DNA of 64,000 nucleotides. It comes from DQWO01 sp964478545. Lineage in GTDB: Bacteria; Desulfobacterota; Anaeroferrophillalia; Anaeroferrophillales; Anaeroferrophillaceae. This document shows, piece by piece, positions 53,348 to 61,851 of this stretch. The stretch spans positions 1 to 64,000 of the forward strand of contig CAYZIS010000004.1 in the NCBI GenBank assembly GCA_964478545.1, written 5' to 3'. A model generated the notes under the pieces. That model was not told where the DNA came from, made no database searches, and saw nothing but the letters and a program-made list of their open reading frames with translations. Made by a program: the position numbers and the translations under genes. Each line of letters begins with the position of its first letter. Positions within the stretch are counted from its first letter, which is position 1.

Positions 53348-53940
53348 CAGATAGGCGACTTCCAGCTCCTCTCTTTAATCCGGCAAGCAGCTGCATTCCA
53401 CGTTTTGACTGCCTGAAATTGACCTGTTTGAAAATATATTTACCGCGGGAAGTAGGGTGTTTCCAGCCATTTCTTTCATTATCAAAAAAAGAATGCAAGA
53501 AGATGGGTAAAATTATTCCCAAATTATGTAAAAAAATACCACTTTATCCCCCGATTTCCTACGCTTTTTGGTAAAATAGATTTTTTGTTTTATAACTTAC
53601 TGTAATCACTGAGATGTTGTAACCATGATTTTTAGGGAATGATTATTGCGTTATAAAATAAGGTGCTATTTACATGAAATCGCTTAAAATCGTGAAAAAA
53701 TCAATAAAAACATTATGTTAGTATATGATGGCAGGCGTTTCTATCGATTTTTGGTTTTTATGAAAGGGTAAAGTTTTACATAGATATATCTTGATTATGG
53801 CCTATTTTGATCGTCTGCGCAGGTAAAACTAAGGTGGTAAAATAGTACTGGTTAACAATATGGGGTACTACACAAAAAGGAAACCGGGCAACATTGAATT
53901 AAGGTAGTCTGAAATCACGTTTTTAACTTGAGGAGGGAAA
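53348..53940. other. Long AT-rich gene-free interval
   Basis: No gene is supported. The interval is AT-rich, precedes the secreted lipoprotein, and contains one sigma-54-like site. No terminator with a clear stem was found. Confidence 0.45.
53636..53649 (+). promoter_or_regulatory. Possible sigma-54-like site
   Basis: GG and GC are ten bases apart with a TTGC -12 element (GGAATGATTATTGC). It lies about 290 bases before the lipoprotein gene, so its role is uncertain. Confidence 0.35.
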
Positions 53941-55347
53941 ATGAAAACGACGAATACAATTAAATCAGTAAAAACATTTCCATTGTTTCTTGGCATCCTG
54001 TTGACGGGGTTATTGCTCCTTAGTGCCTGCCAACTCAGTATGCAGACCTTTACCGCCCCTGATACGGCTGACACCGGGACGGTCATTACCCTCAGTTTTG
54101 AGGGTGTGGCTATGGATATCGGTGACGAGGCTTCAGCGCATGGACTGGTGCTGCAGATTCCGGATAACTGGACGGTTCTTTCCGCCAAGGCCAACGTGAG
54201 CGGGCTTCCCCTTTCCCTGACAGAAAGCCCAGCCTATGAGTCGCTCTATACGGCAGAAGCAGGCTGCAAGGTATGGGTTGGTACCAGTACGAATAGCGGA
54301 GAAGGGAACCGGTTGGTAACGGGAACGGTAAAGGTTCTGGTCGGTGAATTTGCCGGATCCGTTGGCGATGTCCAAAGTTTCAACCTCAAGGCGATGGCCG
54401 GCGTGTACCGGGATGGTGCCTGGACGACCGATGACCCCGAAGGCGTCTTTGATTTCGCGGCCATCACCGGGGAACCCTATGTTGAGGAGATTCAGGTCAC
54501 CAAGGTTTTAGACGATACCGCCCCGGCCGCGATTACCACCTTGACCATCGAGGATTCTGGCGACGGCCAGGCGGGACTTTTCTGGGGCGAATATTATGAA
54601 GCGGGGCAGGGCGATGTGGTGCAGTACAACATCTATCAGGACACCGTCGCTTTCACCGACGTTTCCGCCATGACTCCGGTTACCACGCTTCCCTGCGGGA
54701 CGTTTGCGGAAATTATTTCTCTGCCCTATGGCGTCGAGTACTTTTTCGCGGTTACCGCCGTTGATGAGCTTGGCAATGAAAATCAGGCGGTGATCCCCCA
54801 ATCCATTATCCTGCAAGAATTTGGAGCCATCTTGGGTCGGGTCGTCGATGAAGTGGGCAATCCCCTTGAGGGCATCCGTATTTCAGCTTATGAGTGTACT
54901 TTTAACTCTTTTGTTGCGGATACCTGGACGCGGGGAGATGGAAGTTATGATCTTTTTTTGTCTGCCGGAACCTATCGCCTCAAAGCCGACGGGGGAGAAA
55001 ACTATGCCACCGAATATTACGATGATCAGTGCTACTCGCAGGATGCCGATATGGTTACGGTAGACAGCCAGCCTGTTGCCGGCAAAGATTTTGTTTTGCC
55101 CAGTCAATGCAAGGGGAATTTTGATCAGGACCTGGATGTGGACGGTTCTGACCTCGCTGTTTTTGCGGCAGACTTCGGCCGGACGGATTGTCCGTGCGTA
55201 GACCTTGGGAGCGGCATCATTTTTAGTGCCGCATCGACTGATCTCCAGGATCTCCAGAATCTCCAGGATGAAATCCTCGGCCTGCGGGCGGAACTCGCCG
55301 CCAAGGAGAAGCGGTTTGAGGAGCTTGTAAGCTCCTACGCCCAATAG
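53941..55347 (+). CDS. Secreted lipoprotein with dockerin-like repeat and coiled-coil tail
   Basis: A 468-residue lipoprotein. The signal ends LLLLSA then Cys30. Residues about 35-180 form an unrecognised beta-rich domain; about 195-295 look fibronectin III-like (TTLTIEDSGDGQAGLFWGEY); about 300-385 resemble a carboxypeptidase-regulatory-like domain (GRVVDEVGNPLEGIRISAY). One dockerin-like calcium repeat follows (GNFDQDLDVDGSDLAVFAAD). The C-terminus holds LQDLQNLQDE heptads, coded by a 9-bp tandem repeat, and a predicted coiled coil. It lies directly before variable protein 1 and may share its surface location. Confidence 0.78.
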   Translation: MKTTNTIKSVKTFPLFLGILLTGLLLLSACQLSMQTFTAPDTADTGTVITLSFEGVAMDIGDEASAHGLVLQIPDNWTVLSAKANVSGLPLSLTESPAYESLYTAEAGCKVWVGTSTNSGEGNRLVTGTVKVLVGEFAGSVGDVQSFNLKAMAGVYRDGAWTTDDPEGVFDFAAITGEPYVEEIQVTKVLDDTAPAAITTLTIEDSGDGQAGLFWGEYYEAGQGDVVQYNIYQDTVAFTDVSAMTPVTTLPCGTFAEIISLPYGVEYFFAVTAVDELGNENQAVIPQSIILQEFGAILGRVVDEVGNPLEGIRISAYECTFNSFVADTWTRGDGSYDLFLSAGTYRLKADGGENYATEYYDDQCYSQDADMVTVDSQPVAGKDFVLPSQCKGNFDQDLDVDGSDLAVFAADFGRTDCPCVDLGSGIIFSAASTDLQDLQNLQDEILGLRAELAAKEKRFEELVSSYAQ

Positions 55348-55432
55348 CACAATCCATCTGTCGGGTCGGCCGGGGCCGGGTTTGCAGGTGTAAACAGCCC
55401 GGTGCCTTTTAATGTATGAAGGGAGATTGTAA

Positions 55433-56122
55433 ATGAAGCAAACACTTTCATCAGCCATCGTTGTCCTCTTGGTCATCACTGTTGTTATGGTCGTCCATGG
55501 CCATGCCGGCCAGCTGCCCGATACCGGGCAGAGTAAATGCTATGACGCGAACGGCAACGTTCTTGATCCCTGCCCCCAGCCGGGCGAGCCTTTTTACGGT
55601 CAGGACGCTCAATACCAGCGGCCACGTTCCTACACCAAGCTGGATGCCGGCGGCAACGCTCTGTCGGATTCCGCCGCCGCCTGGGTGATGGTCCGCGACA
55701 ACGTTACCGGGTTGATCTGGGAGGTGAAAACCGATGATGGCTCAATCCATGATAAAGACAATACCTATACCTGGTATGACAGCAACCCGGCTACCAACGG
55801 CGGTGATGCCGGTACCCCGGGCGCTGGTACCGATACCGAGGATTTTATCAATGCCTTAAACTCAGGCTCCGGTTATTGCGGTCATACCGATTGGCGGCTG
55901 CCGACGGTCAAGGAGCTTTCGTCTTTGACGGATTCCGGCCGCGTCAGTCCGGGCATCGATATGACGTATTTTAAATGGACGCAGTCGTCCAACTACTGGT
56001 CGTCTACGACCAACGCCTATAGTACGTACTACGCGTGGCTCGTCTATTTCGGCTATGGCGACGTCTACTACGGCTATAAGTCGAATAATTATTATGTCCG
56101 TGCGGTTCGTTCCGGACCGTGA
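55433..56122 (+). CDS. DGR variable protein 1 (DUF1566/C-type-lectin-like fold)
   Basis: A 229-residue exported target of the DGR. A signal peptide covers about residues 1-24. A DUF1566/Lcl-type domain follows, with WVMVRDNVTGLIWEVKT and HTDWRLPTVKELSSL. The C-terminal 44 residues (185-228) are the variable repeat VR1 ending YYVRAVRSG, followed by one Pro and stop. Such domains adopt a C-type-lectin-like fold that exposes variable side chains for ligand binding. GGGAG precedes the ATG. It lies upstream of avd and the RT. Ligand is unknown. Confidence 0.92.
   Translation: MKQTLSSAIVVLLVITVVMVVHGHAGQLPDTGQSKCYDANGNVLDPCPQPGEPFYGQDAQYQRPRSYTKLDAGGNALSDSAAAWVMVRDNVTGLIWEVKTDDGSIHDKDNTYTWYDSNPATNGGDAGTPGAGTDTEDFINALNSGSGYCGHTDWRLPTVKELSSLTDSGRVSPGIDMTYFKWTQSSNYWSSTTNAYSTYYAWLVYFGYGDVYYGYKSNNYYVRAVRSGP
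55985..56116 (+). repeat. Variable repeat VR1 of the DGR
   Basis: This 132-bp repeat aligns with the TR without gaps. There are 17 differences: 16 at TR adenines (9 to T, 7 to G) and one T-to-G in a Thr codon. The final 27 bases, the likely IMH region, are identical to TR. At its end CGGTTC-GTTCC-GGACCG can form a small hairpin. Confidence 0.95.
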
Positions 56123-56225
56123 TCGACAATTTGGTTATTTGCTTATTTGATCATTGTACGGTTTTGTTTTAATGGCTTGCTGCAAACTTGGGTATGTTAA
56201 AGGAAAATGGGGCTTGGTTCCATAA

Positions 56226-56606
56226 ATGGCTCGTTATGAACATTTGCCGATCTATAAAAAAGCCCTGGAGACGGCGGTCTATCTTCAGGGAATGATTCGT
56301 AATTTCAGCCGTTACGATAAATACAGTGTAGGCGCCGATTTGAAGGATCTTTCCCGGCAGATTTTACGGCGGATTGTGCGGGCAAATTCGGCCAGGGACA
56401 AGCGGGAAACTTTGAGGGAGCTGGTCGAGTGCTGCGAGATGCTGAAAATCACGCTGGTTTTCGCCAAGGAGATTAAGGCTTTCAAAAATTTTAAAAATTT
56501 TCAGCAGGCCTCAGGCTTGGCCGTGCAATTGTGCAGACAGAGCGAGGGGTGGCTTAAAAGCAGCAGTAAAGGCCGGAATCAGCAACCGCCTTTGGCGGGT
56601 AGTTGA
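56226..56606 (+). CDS. avd: DGR accessory variability determinant (Avd)
   Basis: A 126-residue basic, helical protein of the Avd/four-helix-bundle family, needed with the RT for mutagenic retrohoming in known DGRs, where it forms a pentamer that binds RT and RNA. Typical features are the N-terminal LPIYKKALETAVYLQGMIRN and basic helices (SRQILRRIVRANSARDKRET). It sits between VR1 and TR. The ribosome-binding site is weak. Confidence 0.88.
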   Translation: MARYEHLPIYKKALETAVYLQGMIRNFSRYDKYSVGADLKDLSRQILRRIVRANSARDKRETLRELVECCEMLKITLVFAKEIKAFKNFKNFQQASGLAVQLCRQSEGWLKSSSKGRNQQPPLAGS

Positions 56607-56657
56607 GTGTGCCCAATACACTGTGCGCCTCCCCCGCCTTTTGATGAGGGCATAAAT

Positions 56658-58379
56658 ATGCAGGGCGTTGTTTATTCAGCGTCCGGTGGATCGCAACCGG
56701 CGATCGTCAAGCGGGGAGGTGAGGTTTTGTCGTCCAACTACTGGTCGTCTACTACCAACGCCAATAATACGAACAACGCGTGGCACGTCAATTTCAACAA
56801 TGGCAACGTCAACAACAACAATAAGTCAAATAATTATTATGTCCGTGCGGTTCGTTCCGGAAAGTGTGAACTGCTCTCTTTTGAGGCGCTCTACCGGGCT
56901 TATCTCGATTGTCGCAAAAGGAAACGGGGTACGATTAACGCATTAAGTTTTGAAGTCGATCTGCTGGAAAATCTTTTCGACTTGGCTAATGATCTGCAAA
57001 AAGGAACGTACCAACCCTCTCGCTCTGTCTGTTTTGTGACCACGAAGCCGAAAAACCGCGAAATCTTTGCGGCTGATTTTCGGGATCGGGTAGTCCATCA
57101 CCTGTTGGTACGGGAGCTTGAGAAGATCTGGGAGAAGAAATTCATCTATGATTCGTATGCGTCGCGCCTTGGCAAGGGAAGCCATGCGGCGGTTGATAGA
57201 TTGCAGCATTTCATGCTTAAGGTAACCCGCAACCGCAAGCGCCCGGCCTGGTTTCTGCAACTCGACATCCGTTCTTATTTTGTCGCGGTTGACAAGGATA
57301 TTCTGTTCCAGCTGTTTATGCGGGATATTAAGATTTCAGATCATCCGCAAGTTGAAGTTCTGCTCTACCTGCTGGAGCGGATTATTTACCATGATTGCAG
57401 CCGGAATTTTTCCTTTAAGGGTGATCCCGGGATGTTGTCCAGGGTTCCGGCCCACAAATCATTACTTAAAGTCCCGGCTGGTAAGGGCCTGCCAATTGGC
57501 AATCTGACCTCTCAGTTTTTTGCCAACGTCTATCTGAATGAACTCGATCAGTTTGTCAAACATCAACTGAAATGCCGCTTTTACCTGCGTTATGTTGATG
57601 ATTTTATTTTGTTGGCTGATAATCCTGAGCAATTGTCTTTATGGCGCTCGCGGATTGCCGGGTTTCTGGATGAACACCTGGCTTTGACGTTAAAATCCGG
57701 TGATCGGGTCAAACGGGTTTCTGAGGGAGCTGATTTTCTCGGCTATATCGTCAGGCCCAATTACCGGCTCTGCCGGCGCCGGGTGGTCAATAACCTTAAA
57801 CAGCGGCTGGATGAGTTTCAGCAGCGACTGAGCCGCCGATTCACCCTGGGGACAACATTTCAAGTTGAGCATTTCCGCTGTGATCCTGAAGTGGTCGGAA
57901 AACTGCGCCAGGTGCTGGCTTCTTACCTCGGGCACTTCAAGCATGCCGACACCTACAAGCTGATACAATCACTCTTCAGCCGCTATCCCTGGTTGTCACA
58001 GCTTTTCCGGCTGATTGACGGACGCCTGACTGAACTTTTCAGGCATCCCGGAGTTTTTCGAAGCCTGAAGCAGCAGGTGGCTTTTTTTCGCCACCGTTTG
58101 GCACCTGGAACATCTCTGCTGGTGCAGGTCGGCACCTATCTCGAAATCTATAATGAGGATGTCAAGGTTCTGGCTGAGGTGCTGGGCTTGCGAGTAAGAA
58201 ATGATTTTCGCGGGTTTTCCCTGGCGGCCGGCTTCCCCCGGTGCAAGGCTCAAAATTATATCAGGAGAATCCTGACCGCCGGGTTTCCCGCAGCCTTGGT
58301 TTTAGAGGGTGAAAGACCCGGCCGTTACCTGAAAGAACGTTATCTGAACGATATTTACATAATTGGAGGTTGCTCATGA
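56658..58379 (+). CDS. DGR reverse transcriptase with TR-encoded N-terminus
   Basis: A 573-residue reverse transcriptase of the DGR clade. RT motifs: LDIRSYF with catalytic Asp at about 203, the DGR-type motif 4 GLPIGNLTSQ (about 277-286), and YVDD (about 312-315). ATG 56658 follows GAGG at eight bases. Residues 25-68 are encoded by the template repeat itself, and RT homology begins right after it (LLSFEALYRAYL). No ATG, GTG or TTG is present between the TR and the RT core, so the TR is probably translated. A GTG at 56607 is a less likely start. The stop overlaps the next gene (ATGA). Confidence 0.93.
   Translation: MQGVVYSASGGSQPAIVKRGGEVLSSNYWSSTTNANNTNNAWHVNFNNGNVNNNNKSNNYYVRAVRSGKCELLSFEALYRAYLDCRKRKRGTINALSFEVDLLENLFDLANDLQKGTYQPSRSVCFVTTKPKNREIFAADFRDRVVHHLLVRELEKIWEKKFIYDSYASRLGKGSHAAVDRLQHFMLKVTRNRKRPAWFLQLDIRSYFVAVDKDILFQLFMRDIKISDHPQVEVLLYLLERIIYHDCSRNFSFKGDPGMLSRVPAHKSLLKVPAGKGLPIGNLTSQFFANVYLNELDQFVKHQLKCRFYLRYVDDFILLADNPEQLSLWRSRIAGFLDEHLALTLKSGDRVKRVSEGADFLGYIVRPNYRLCRRRVVNNLKQRLDEFQQRLSRRFTLGTTFQVEHFRCDPEVVGKLRQVLASYLGHFKHADTYKLIQSLFSRYPWLSQLFRLIDGRLTELFRHPGVFRSLKQQVAFFRHRLAPGTSLLVQVGTYLEIYNEDVKVLAEVLGLRVRNDFRGFSLAAGFPRCKAQNYIRRILTAGFPAALVLEGERPGRYLKERYLNDIYIIGGCS
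56730..56861 (+). repeat. Template repeat (TR) of the DGR
   Basis: A 132-bp TR with 43 adenines, mostly in AAC/AAT codons (Asn-rich in frame: NANNTNN, NVNNNNK). It serves as the RNA template whose adenines are miscopied during retrohoming. It lies between avd and the RT core, in frame with the RT. Its 3' end TTCGTTCCGGA is shared with both VRs; the flank differs. Confidence 0.95.
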
Positions 58380-61300
58380 AGTTGGTGAAAAAGATTATCG
58401 GCAGGGGGTTTGGGGTTGGTCTGTTGATCCTGGTTTTATGGCTGGGGATGGCGGCCGCAGCCCTGGTCGACAACGGTGACGGTACAATCAGTGACACCGA
58501 AACCGGCCTGATGTGGCAGCGGGATGAGGCCGGGGCCATGGACTGGCAGGCAGCGCTGGCCTATTGTGAAAACCTGGTGCTGCCGGCGGTTGGCGGCTAT
58601 GATGACTGGCGGCTGCCGGACCGCAATGAATTACAATCACTGATTAATTATGCAGCATATAATCCGGCTACCTATAAATATGGAGATGGCAGTGAAATAT
58701 TTCCGGATGTGCACTCGTCCAACTACTGGTCGTCTACTACCTACGCCAGTTATACGTACGGCGCGTGGCTCGTCTATTTCTACTATGGCTACGTCGACAG
58801 CTACAGTAAGTCATATAGTTATTATGTCCGTGCGGTTCGTTCCGGACAGTCTGGGCTATTGGGTGATTTGGTGATTTCGTTTCCTGACAGCGGGGAGACG
58901 CTCATAAAGAGCCGATATTACACCATCACCTGGAACAGTAGCAACGTAAGCGGAAATATTCAGATTGATCTGTACAAGGGGGGAACCGCGCCGGAAAATA
59001 TGGTGCTTCAACTGGCCGCAGCGGCCCCGAATACCGGCAGCTACCCGTTCAACCCGCCTCTCTATCTTGCCAACGACAGTGATTACTATATCGGCATCAG
59101 TGCCGAGAATGGCACGGTATGGGATTTCAGCGACACCCCCTTTACCATTGCAGACGAATACCAGGCCCTGCCGGACCATTTTCTTTTTTCCCCCATTGAT
59201 TCGCCACAAACGGCTGACGTTTCCTTCACGGTGACCATGACGGCCATGGATGTCGGGGGCAATCCCATTGGCGATTTTAGCGGTAAAGTCATGCTCTCTT
59301 TCAATGTGGGTTTGCCCAACCCGACCAGCGTCTGGCTTGAGAACGGTACGGCTGAATTCCAAGTGGTTATGGATACGCCTTGTAATCATATATTGACCGG
59401 TGACTATCTGGGGATTACCGGCAGCAGCAACATGTTTACCGTTGCCCCAGATGTTCCATGCCAGGGGTCGTTGACCAGCAAAGTGGTTGACAGCCGGGGG
59501 GATGGTGTATGGGAAGCATGGGTCACCCTATTTGATGACCAGGGCCAGCAGGTGGGGACAACGAAGCTGACCGATGAATCCGGAACCTATTATTTCAGCG
59601 GACTTGCCTGTGGCAGATATGAGATACGAGTCGAAAAGATCGTCGGAATGGACATCGTCCATAACCGGGAAGGGTTTATTGCTGATATAACCGATGATAA
59701 TATCAATAAAATCGCCGATATTGTCCTGCCGTTAAACGCAGGTACGTATGGCACACCGGTAATTCTTATTCCGGGAATACTAGGGTCTAGCAGTGGACCG
59801 CGGAATTGGCCATATCCAAAATTGAGTTCCACGATCCCGGACCCTTATCTGCACATTCATGATCCTATTGGGGTTGCCGGTTTCAACCATCTCAGAACAT
59901 ATCTGCTGACCAGTGGTTTTGAAGTTTTTGCTTGCCCATGGGACTGGCGTTATACGGCTGACGCGGCCTATGAGAAGTTTTTTTTGCCAATGATTGACTA
60001 CGCGCTGTGCTTTTCAACCACGGGAAAAGTGCATGTTGTCGCCCACAGCATGGGCGGTCTTGTGGTGCGGGCCTATATCCAGAGCGGCGATTACCGTGGT
60101 GACATTGGTAAATTCGCCATGGTCGGCACCCCGAATCTCGGTTCATCCAACCCTTATTACATCTGGGAGGGAGGGGACCCCAAATTGATTGATGACATTG
60201 TGGATGAAGGAGTAACATCCATCGTTAATTTTTATACAAACACGATCCAGAGTTTGTGGGAAGAAACCTATAGCAAAAAAGGTTGGTCAACAAAACCAAA
60301 AAAGCATCAAGCCATTCGTGATTTTGTCCATTTTGCCGGCCGTTCCTTGTGGCAGCTCATGGGAACGGAGGATTTTCTTTATAAACCGCTTTATCAAGAA
60401 TGGTTAGGGATTACTTCCGATGGCAATGAAAACAGTTGGCTCAAAGCTCTCAATAACGATCCGGTCATTGCAGAACGCATGAGCCGGGATGGCAGCGATG
60501 GCAGGGTTCATGTCGGTGTCTTTGCCGGCAAGTATGCGGAATCCACTATTAAACGGATCAACGTTGGCTCGCCGAGAGGATTATATAGCGATGGCGGCCT
60601 TGTCTTGCCTAAAAAGATAAACATCGGCAAAGGAGATGGAGATAAAACCGTACCCTATGACAGTGCCGTCTGGCCGGCAGTGCAGGGTTGGGCGGAACTG
60701 GTGGGGGTTGCCCCGGCTGAACACGCTGGTCTTATCAAAGCATTTACCGAAAATGGCGACATATACAACTTTTTAACGGATGGCTTTGCCGCCTCTCAGC
60801 AGCTTTTTGCCATGGGGATTGAAGGTGTTGACGAAGCCGATGCTGAACTTACCGTAAGCATCAATGCGGGCATGCGCCTTTGTGTTGTCGATCCGATGAT
60901 CAGGGGTGCTGGCGTTGATCCTGTATCCCGAAACCTGAGAGAAGAGATCCCTGAAACGGAACTGTTTTTTGACAGCCAAGGAGGCCATGTCAGCATCGTG
61001 AATCCTCAGGAAGGAACGTATTCCGTTTCATTGTTTGGTGAGGTTGCACGAGATTATCTTATGAATCTTTCCTGTTTGATGAACGGGGAAATGGAAACGG
61101 CAACCTTAAAAGGTTTTTGCCCCGCAGGGATCAGTAGCTTTGTGCTGTCGATCGATGGAACGGTACAGTCCATGATGACCATTACACTACCGGTTGGGGC
61201 ACCGAGCGATCTGGTGGCTGAACCCTACCCCATAGGTGAACAGCTTATGACTCGCCTTACCTGGAATGTTCCTCCAGGCGGGGATTTGGCAAGCTATACC

Positions 61301-61822
61301 ATTTACAGCGCCAAGGAAGTGGAACCCTACTATGCTGCCATTGGCACCGTGATGGCCGGGACAACCTCTTTTGATACCGGACAACCATGGTCTTTCGACC
61401 CATCGATACCTGTGAGAACCTATGTGGTAACCTCGGTCAAAAATGACGGCAGCGAAAGTTTCTTTTCACCTGAAGTGCAAAACAATGACCGGGATTATGA
61501 CGGTTTGATCGACGTGGATGAAATCATTGCGGCTACCGGCCTGGATAACCCTGACACTGACGGGGACGGCCTTGAGGACGGGGAGGAAAAATACCTGGGC
61601 ACCAGCCCTTTGGAAGTAGATACGGATGCCGATGGTTACAGCGATTATGATGAAATTCTGGCGGGCTCTGACCCGCTTGATGATGGTTCGATCCCTAACC
61701 TGGCAGACAGTAATCTTGACGGGGATGTCGATGGCCTGGATCTGGTGGCCTTTGCCGGTAAAGTGGCCAATGGCAGCAACGTACTCAGTGTTGCTGATTT
61801 TGCGGCGGCTTTCGGGCGGTGA
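58376..61822 (+). CDS. DGR variable protein 2: DUF1566 domain fused to lipase-type hydrolase
   Basis: An 1148-residue exported protein. Signal peptide (about residues 1-27); DUF1566 domain (DDWRLPDRNELQSL) with VR2 at 114-157; a Kre9/KNH-like beta domain (about 165-260); further Ig-like and carboxypeptidase-regulatory-like segments (to about 455); an alpha/beta hydrolase of the lecithin-cholesterol acyltransferase/lipase type with VILIPGILG, nucleophile Ser558 in AHSMGG, acid near 754/756 (GDGDKTVP) and His783; a beta region; thrombospondin-3-like Asp-rich repeats (DTDGDGLEDGEE) and one dockerin-like repeat at the C-terminus. Start follows GGAGG. VR2 is far from the C-terminus, unlike most DGR targets. 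Substrate unknown. Confidence 0.9.
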   Translation: MKLVKKIIGRGFGVGLLILVLWLGMAAAALVDNGDGTISDTETGLMWQRDEAGAMDWQAALAYCENLVLPAVGGYDDWRLPDRNELQSLINYAAYNPATYKYGDGSEIFPDVHSSNYWSSTTYASYTYGAWLVYFYYGYVDSYSKSYSYYVRAVRSGQSGLLGDLVISFPDSGETLIKSRYYTITWNSSNVSGNIQIDLYKGGTAPENMVLQLAAAAPNTGSYPFNPPLYLANDSDYYIGISAENGTVWDFSDTPFTIADEYQALPDHFLFSPIDSPQTADVSFTVTMTAMDVGGNPIGDFSGKVMLSFNVGLPNPTSVWLENGTAEFQVVMDTPCNHILTGDYLGITGSSNMFTVAPDVPCQGSLTSKVVDSRGDGVWEAWVTLFDDQGQQVGTTKLTDESGTYYFSGLACGRYEIRVEKIVGMDIVHNREGFIADITDDNINKIADIVLPLNAGTYGTPVILIPGILGSSSGPRNWPYPKLSSTIPDPYLHIHDPIGVAGFNHLRTYLLTSGFEVFACPWDWRYTADAAYEKFFLPMIDYALCFSTTGKVHVVAHSMGGLVVRAYIQSGDYRGDIGKFAMVGTPNLGSSNPYYIWEGGDPKLIDDIVDEGVTSIVNFYTNTIQSLWEETYSKKGWSTKPKKHQAIRDFVHFAGRSLWQLMGTEDFLYKPLYQEWLGITSDGNENSWLKALNNDPVIAERMSRDGSDGRVHVGVFAGKYAESTIKRINVGSPRGLYSDGGLVLPKKINIGKGDGDKTVPYDSAVWPAVQGWAELVGVAPAEHAGLIKAFTENGDIYNFLTDGFAASQQLFAMGIEGVDEADAELTVSINAGMRLCVVDPMIRGAGVDPVSRNLREEIPETELFFDSQGGHVSIVNPQEGTYSVSLFGEVARDYLMNLSCLMNGEMETATLKGFCPAGISSFVLSIDGTVQSMMTITLPVGAPSDLVAEPYPIGEQLMTRLTWNVPPGGDLASYTIYSAKEVEPYYAAIGTVMAGTTSFDTGQPWSFDPSIPVRTYVVTSVKNDGSESFFSPEVQNNDRDYDGLIDVDEIIAATGLDNPDTDGDGLEDGEEKYLGTSPLEVDTDADGYSDYDEILAGSDPLDDGSIPNLADSNLDGDVDGLDLVAFAGKVANGSNVLSVADFAAAFGR
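58715..58846 (+). repeat. Variable repeat VR2 of the DGR
   Basis: A 132-bp repeat that differs from TR at 17 positions, all TR adenines (10 to T, 7 to G). No change occurs at any other base. The final 27 bases are identical to TR and VR1. It is embedded within the coding region rather than at its end. Confidence 0.95.
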
Positions 61823-61851
61823 TGGATTAACGGTTTAAAGGTAGCAAAAAT

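Noticed and set aside
53941..55347. Lipoprotein as a third DGR target
   Set aside because: No TR-like 132-bp repeat or YVRAVRSG-type end is present in it.
55372..55385. GG-N10-GC match as a sigma-54 promoter for variable protein 1
   Set aside because: The match is inside a GC-rich run and lacks a proper -24 element (GGGGC rather than TGGCA); likely chance.
56607..56657. GTG start at 56607 for the RT
   Set aside because: It directly follows the avd stop without a ribosome-binding site, whereas ATG 56658 has GAGG at good spacing.
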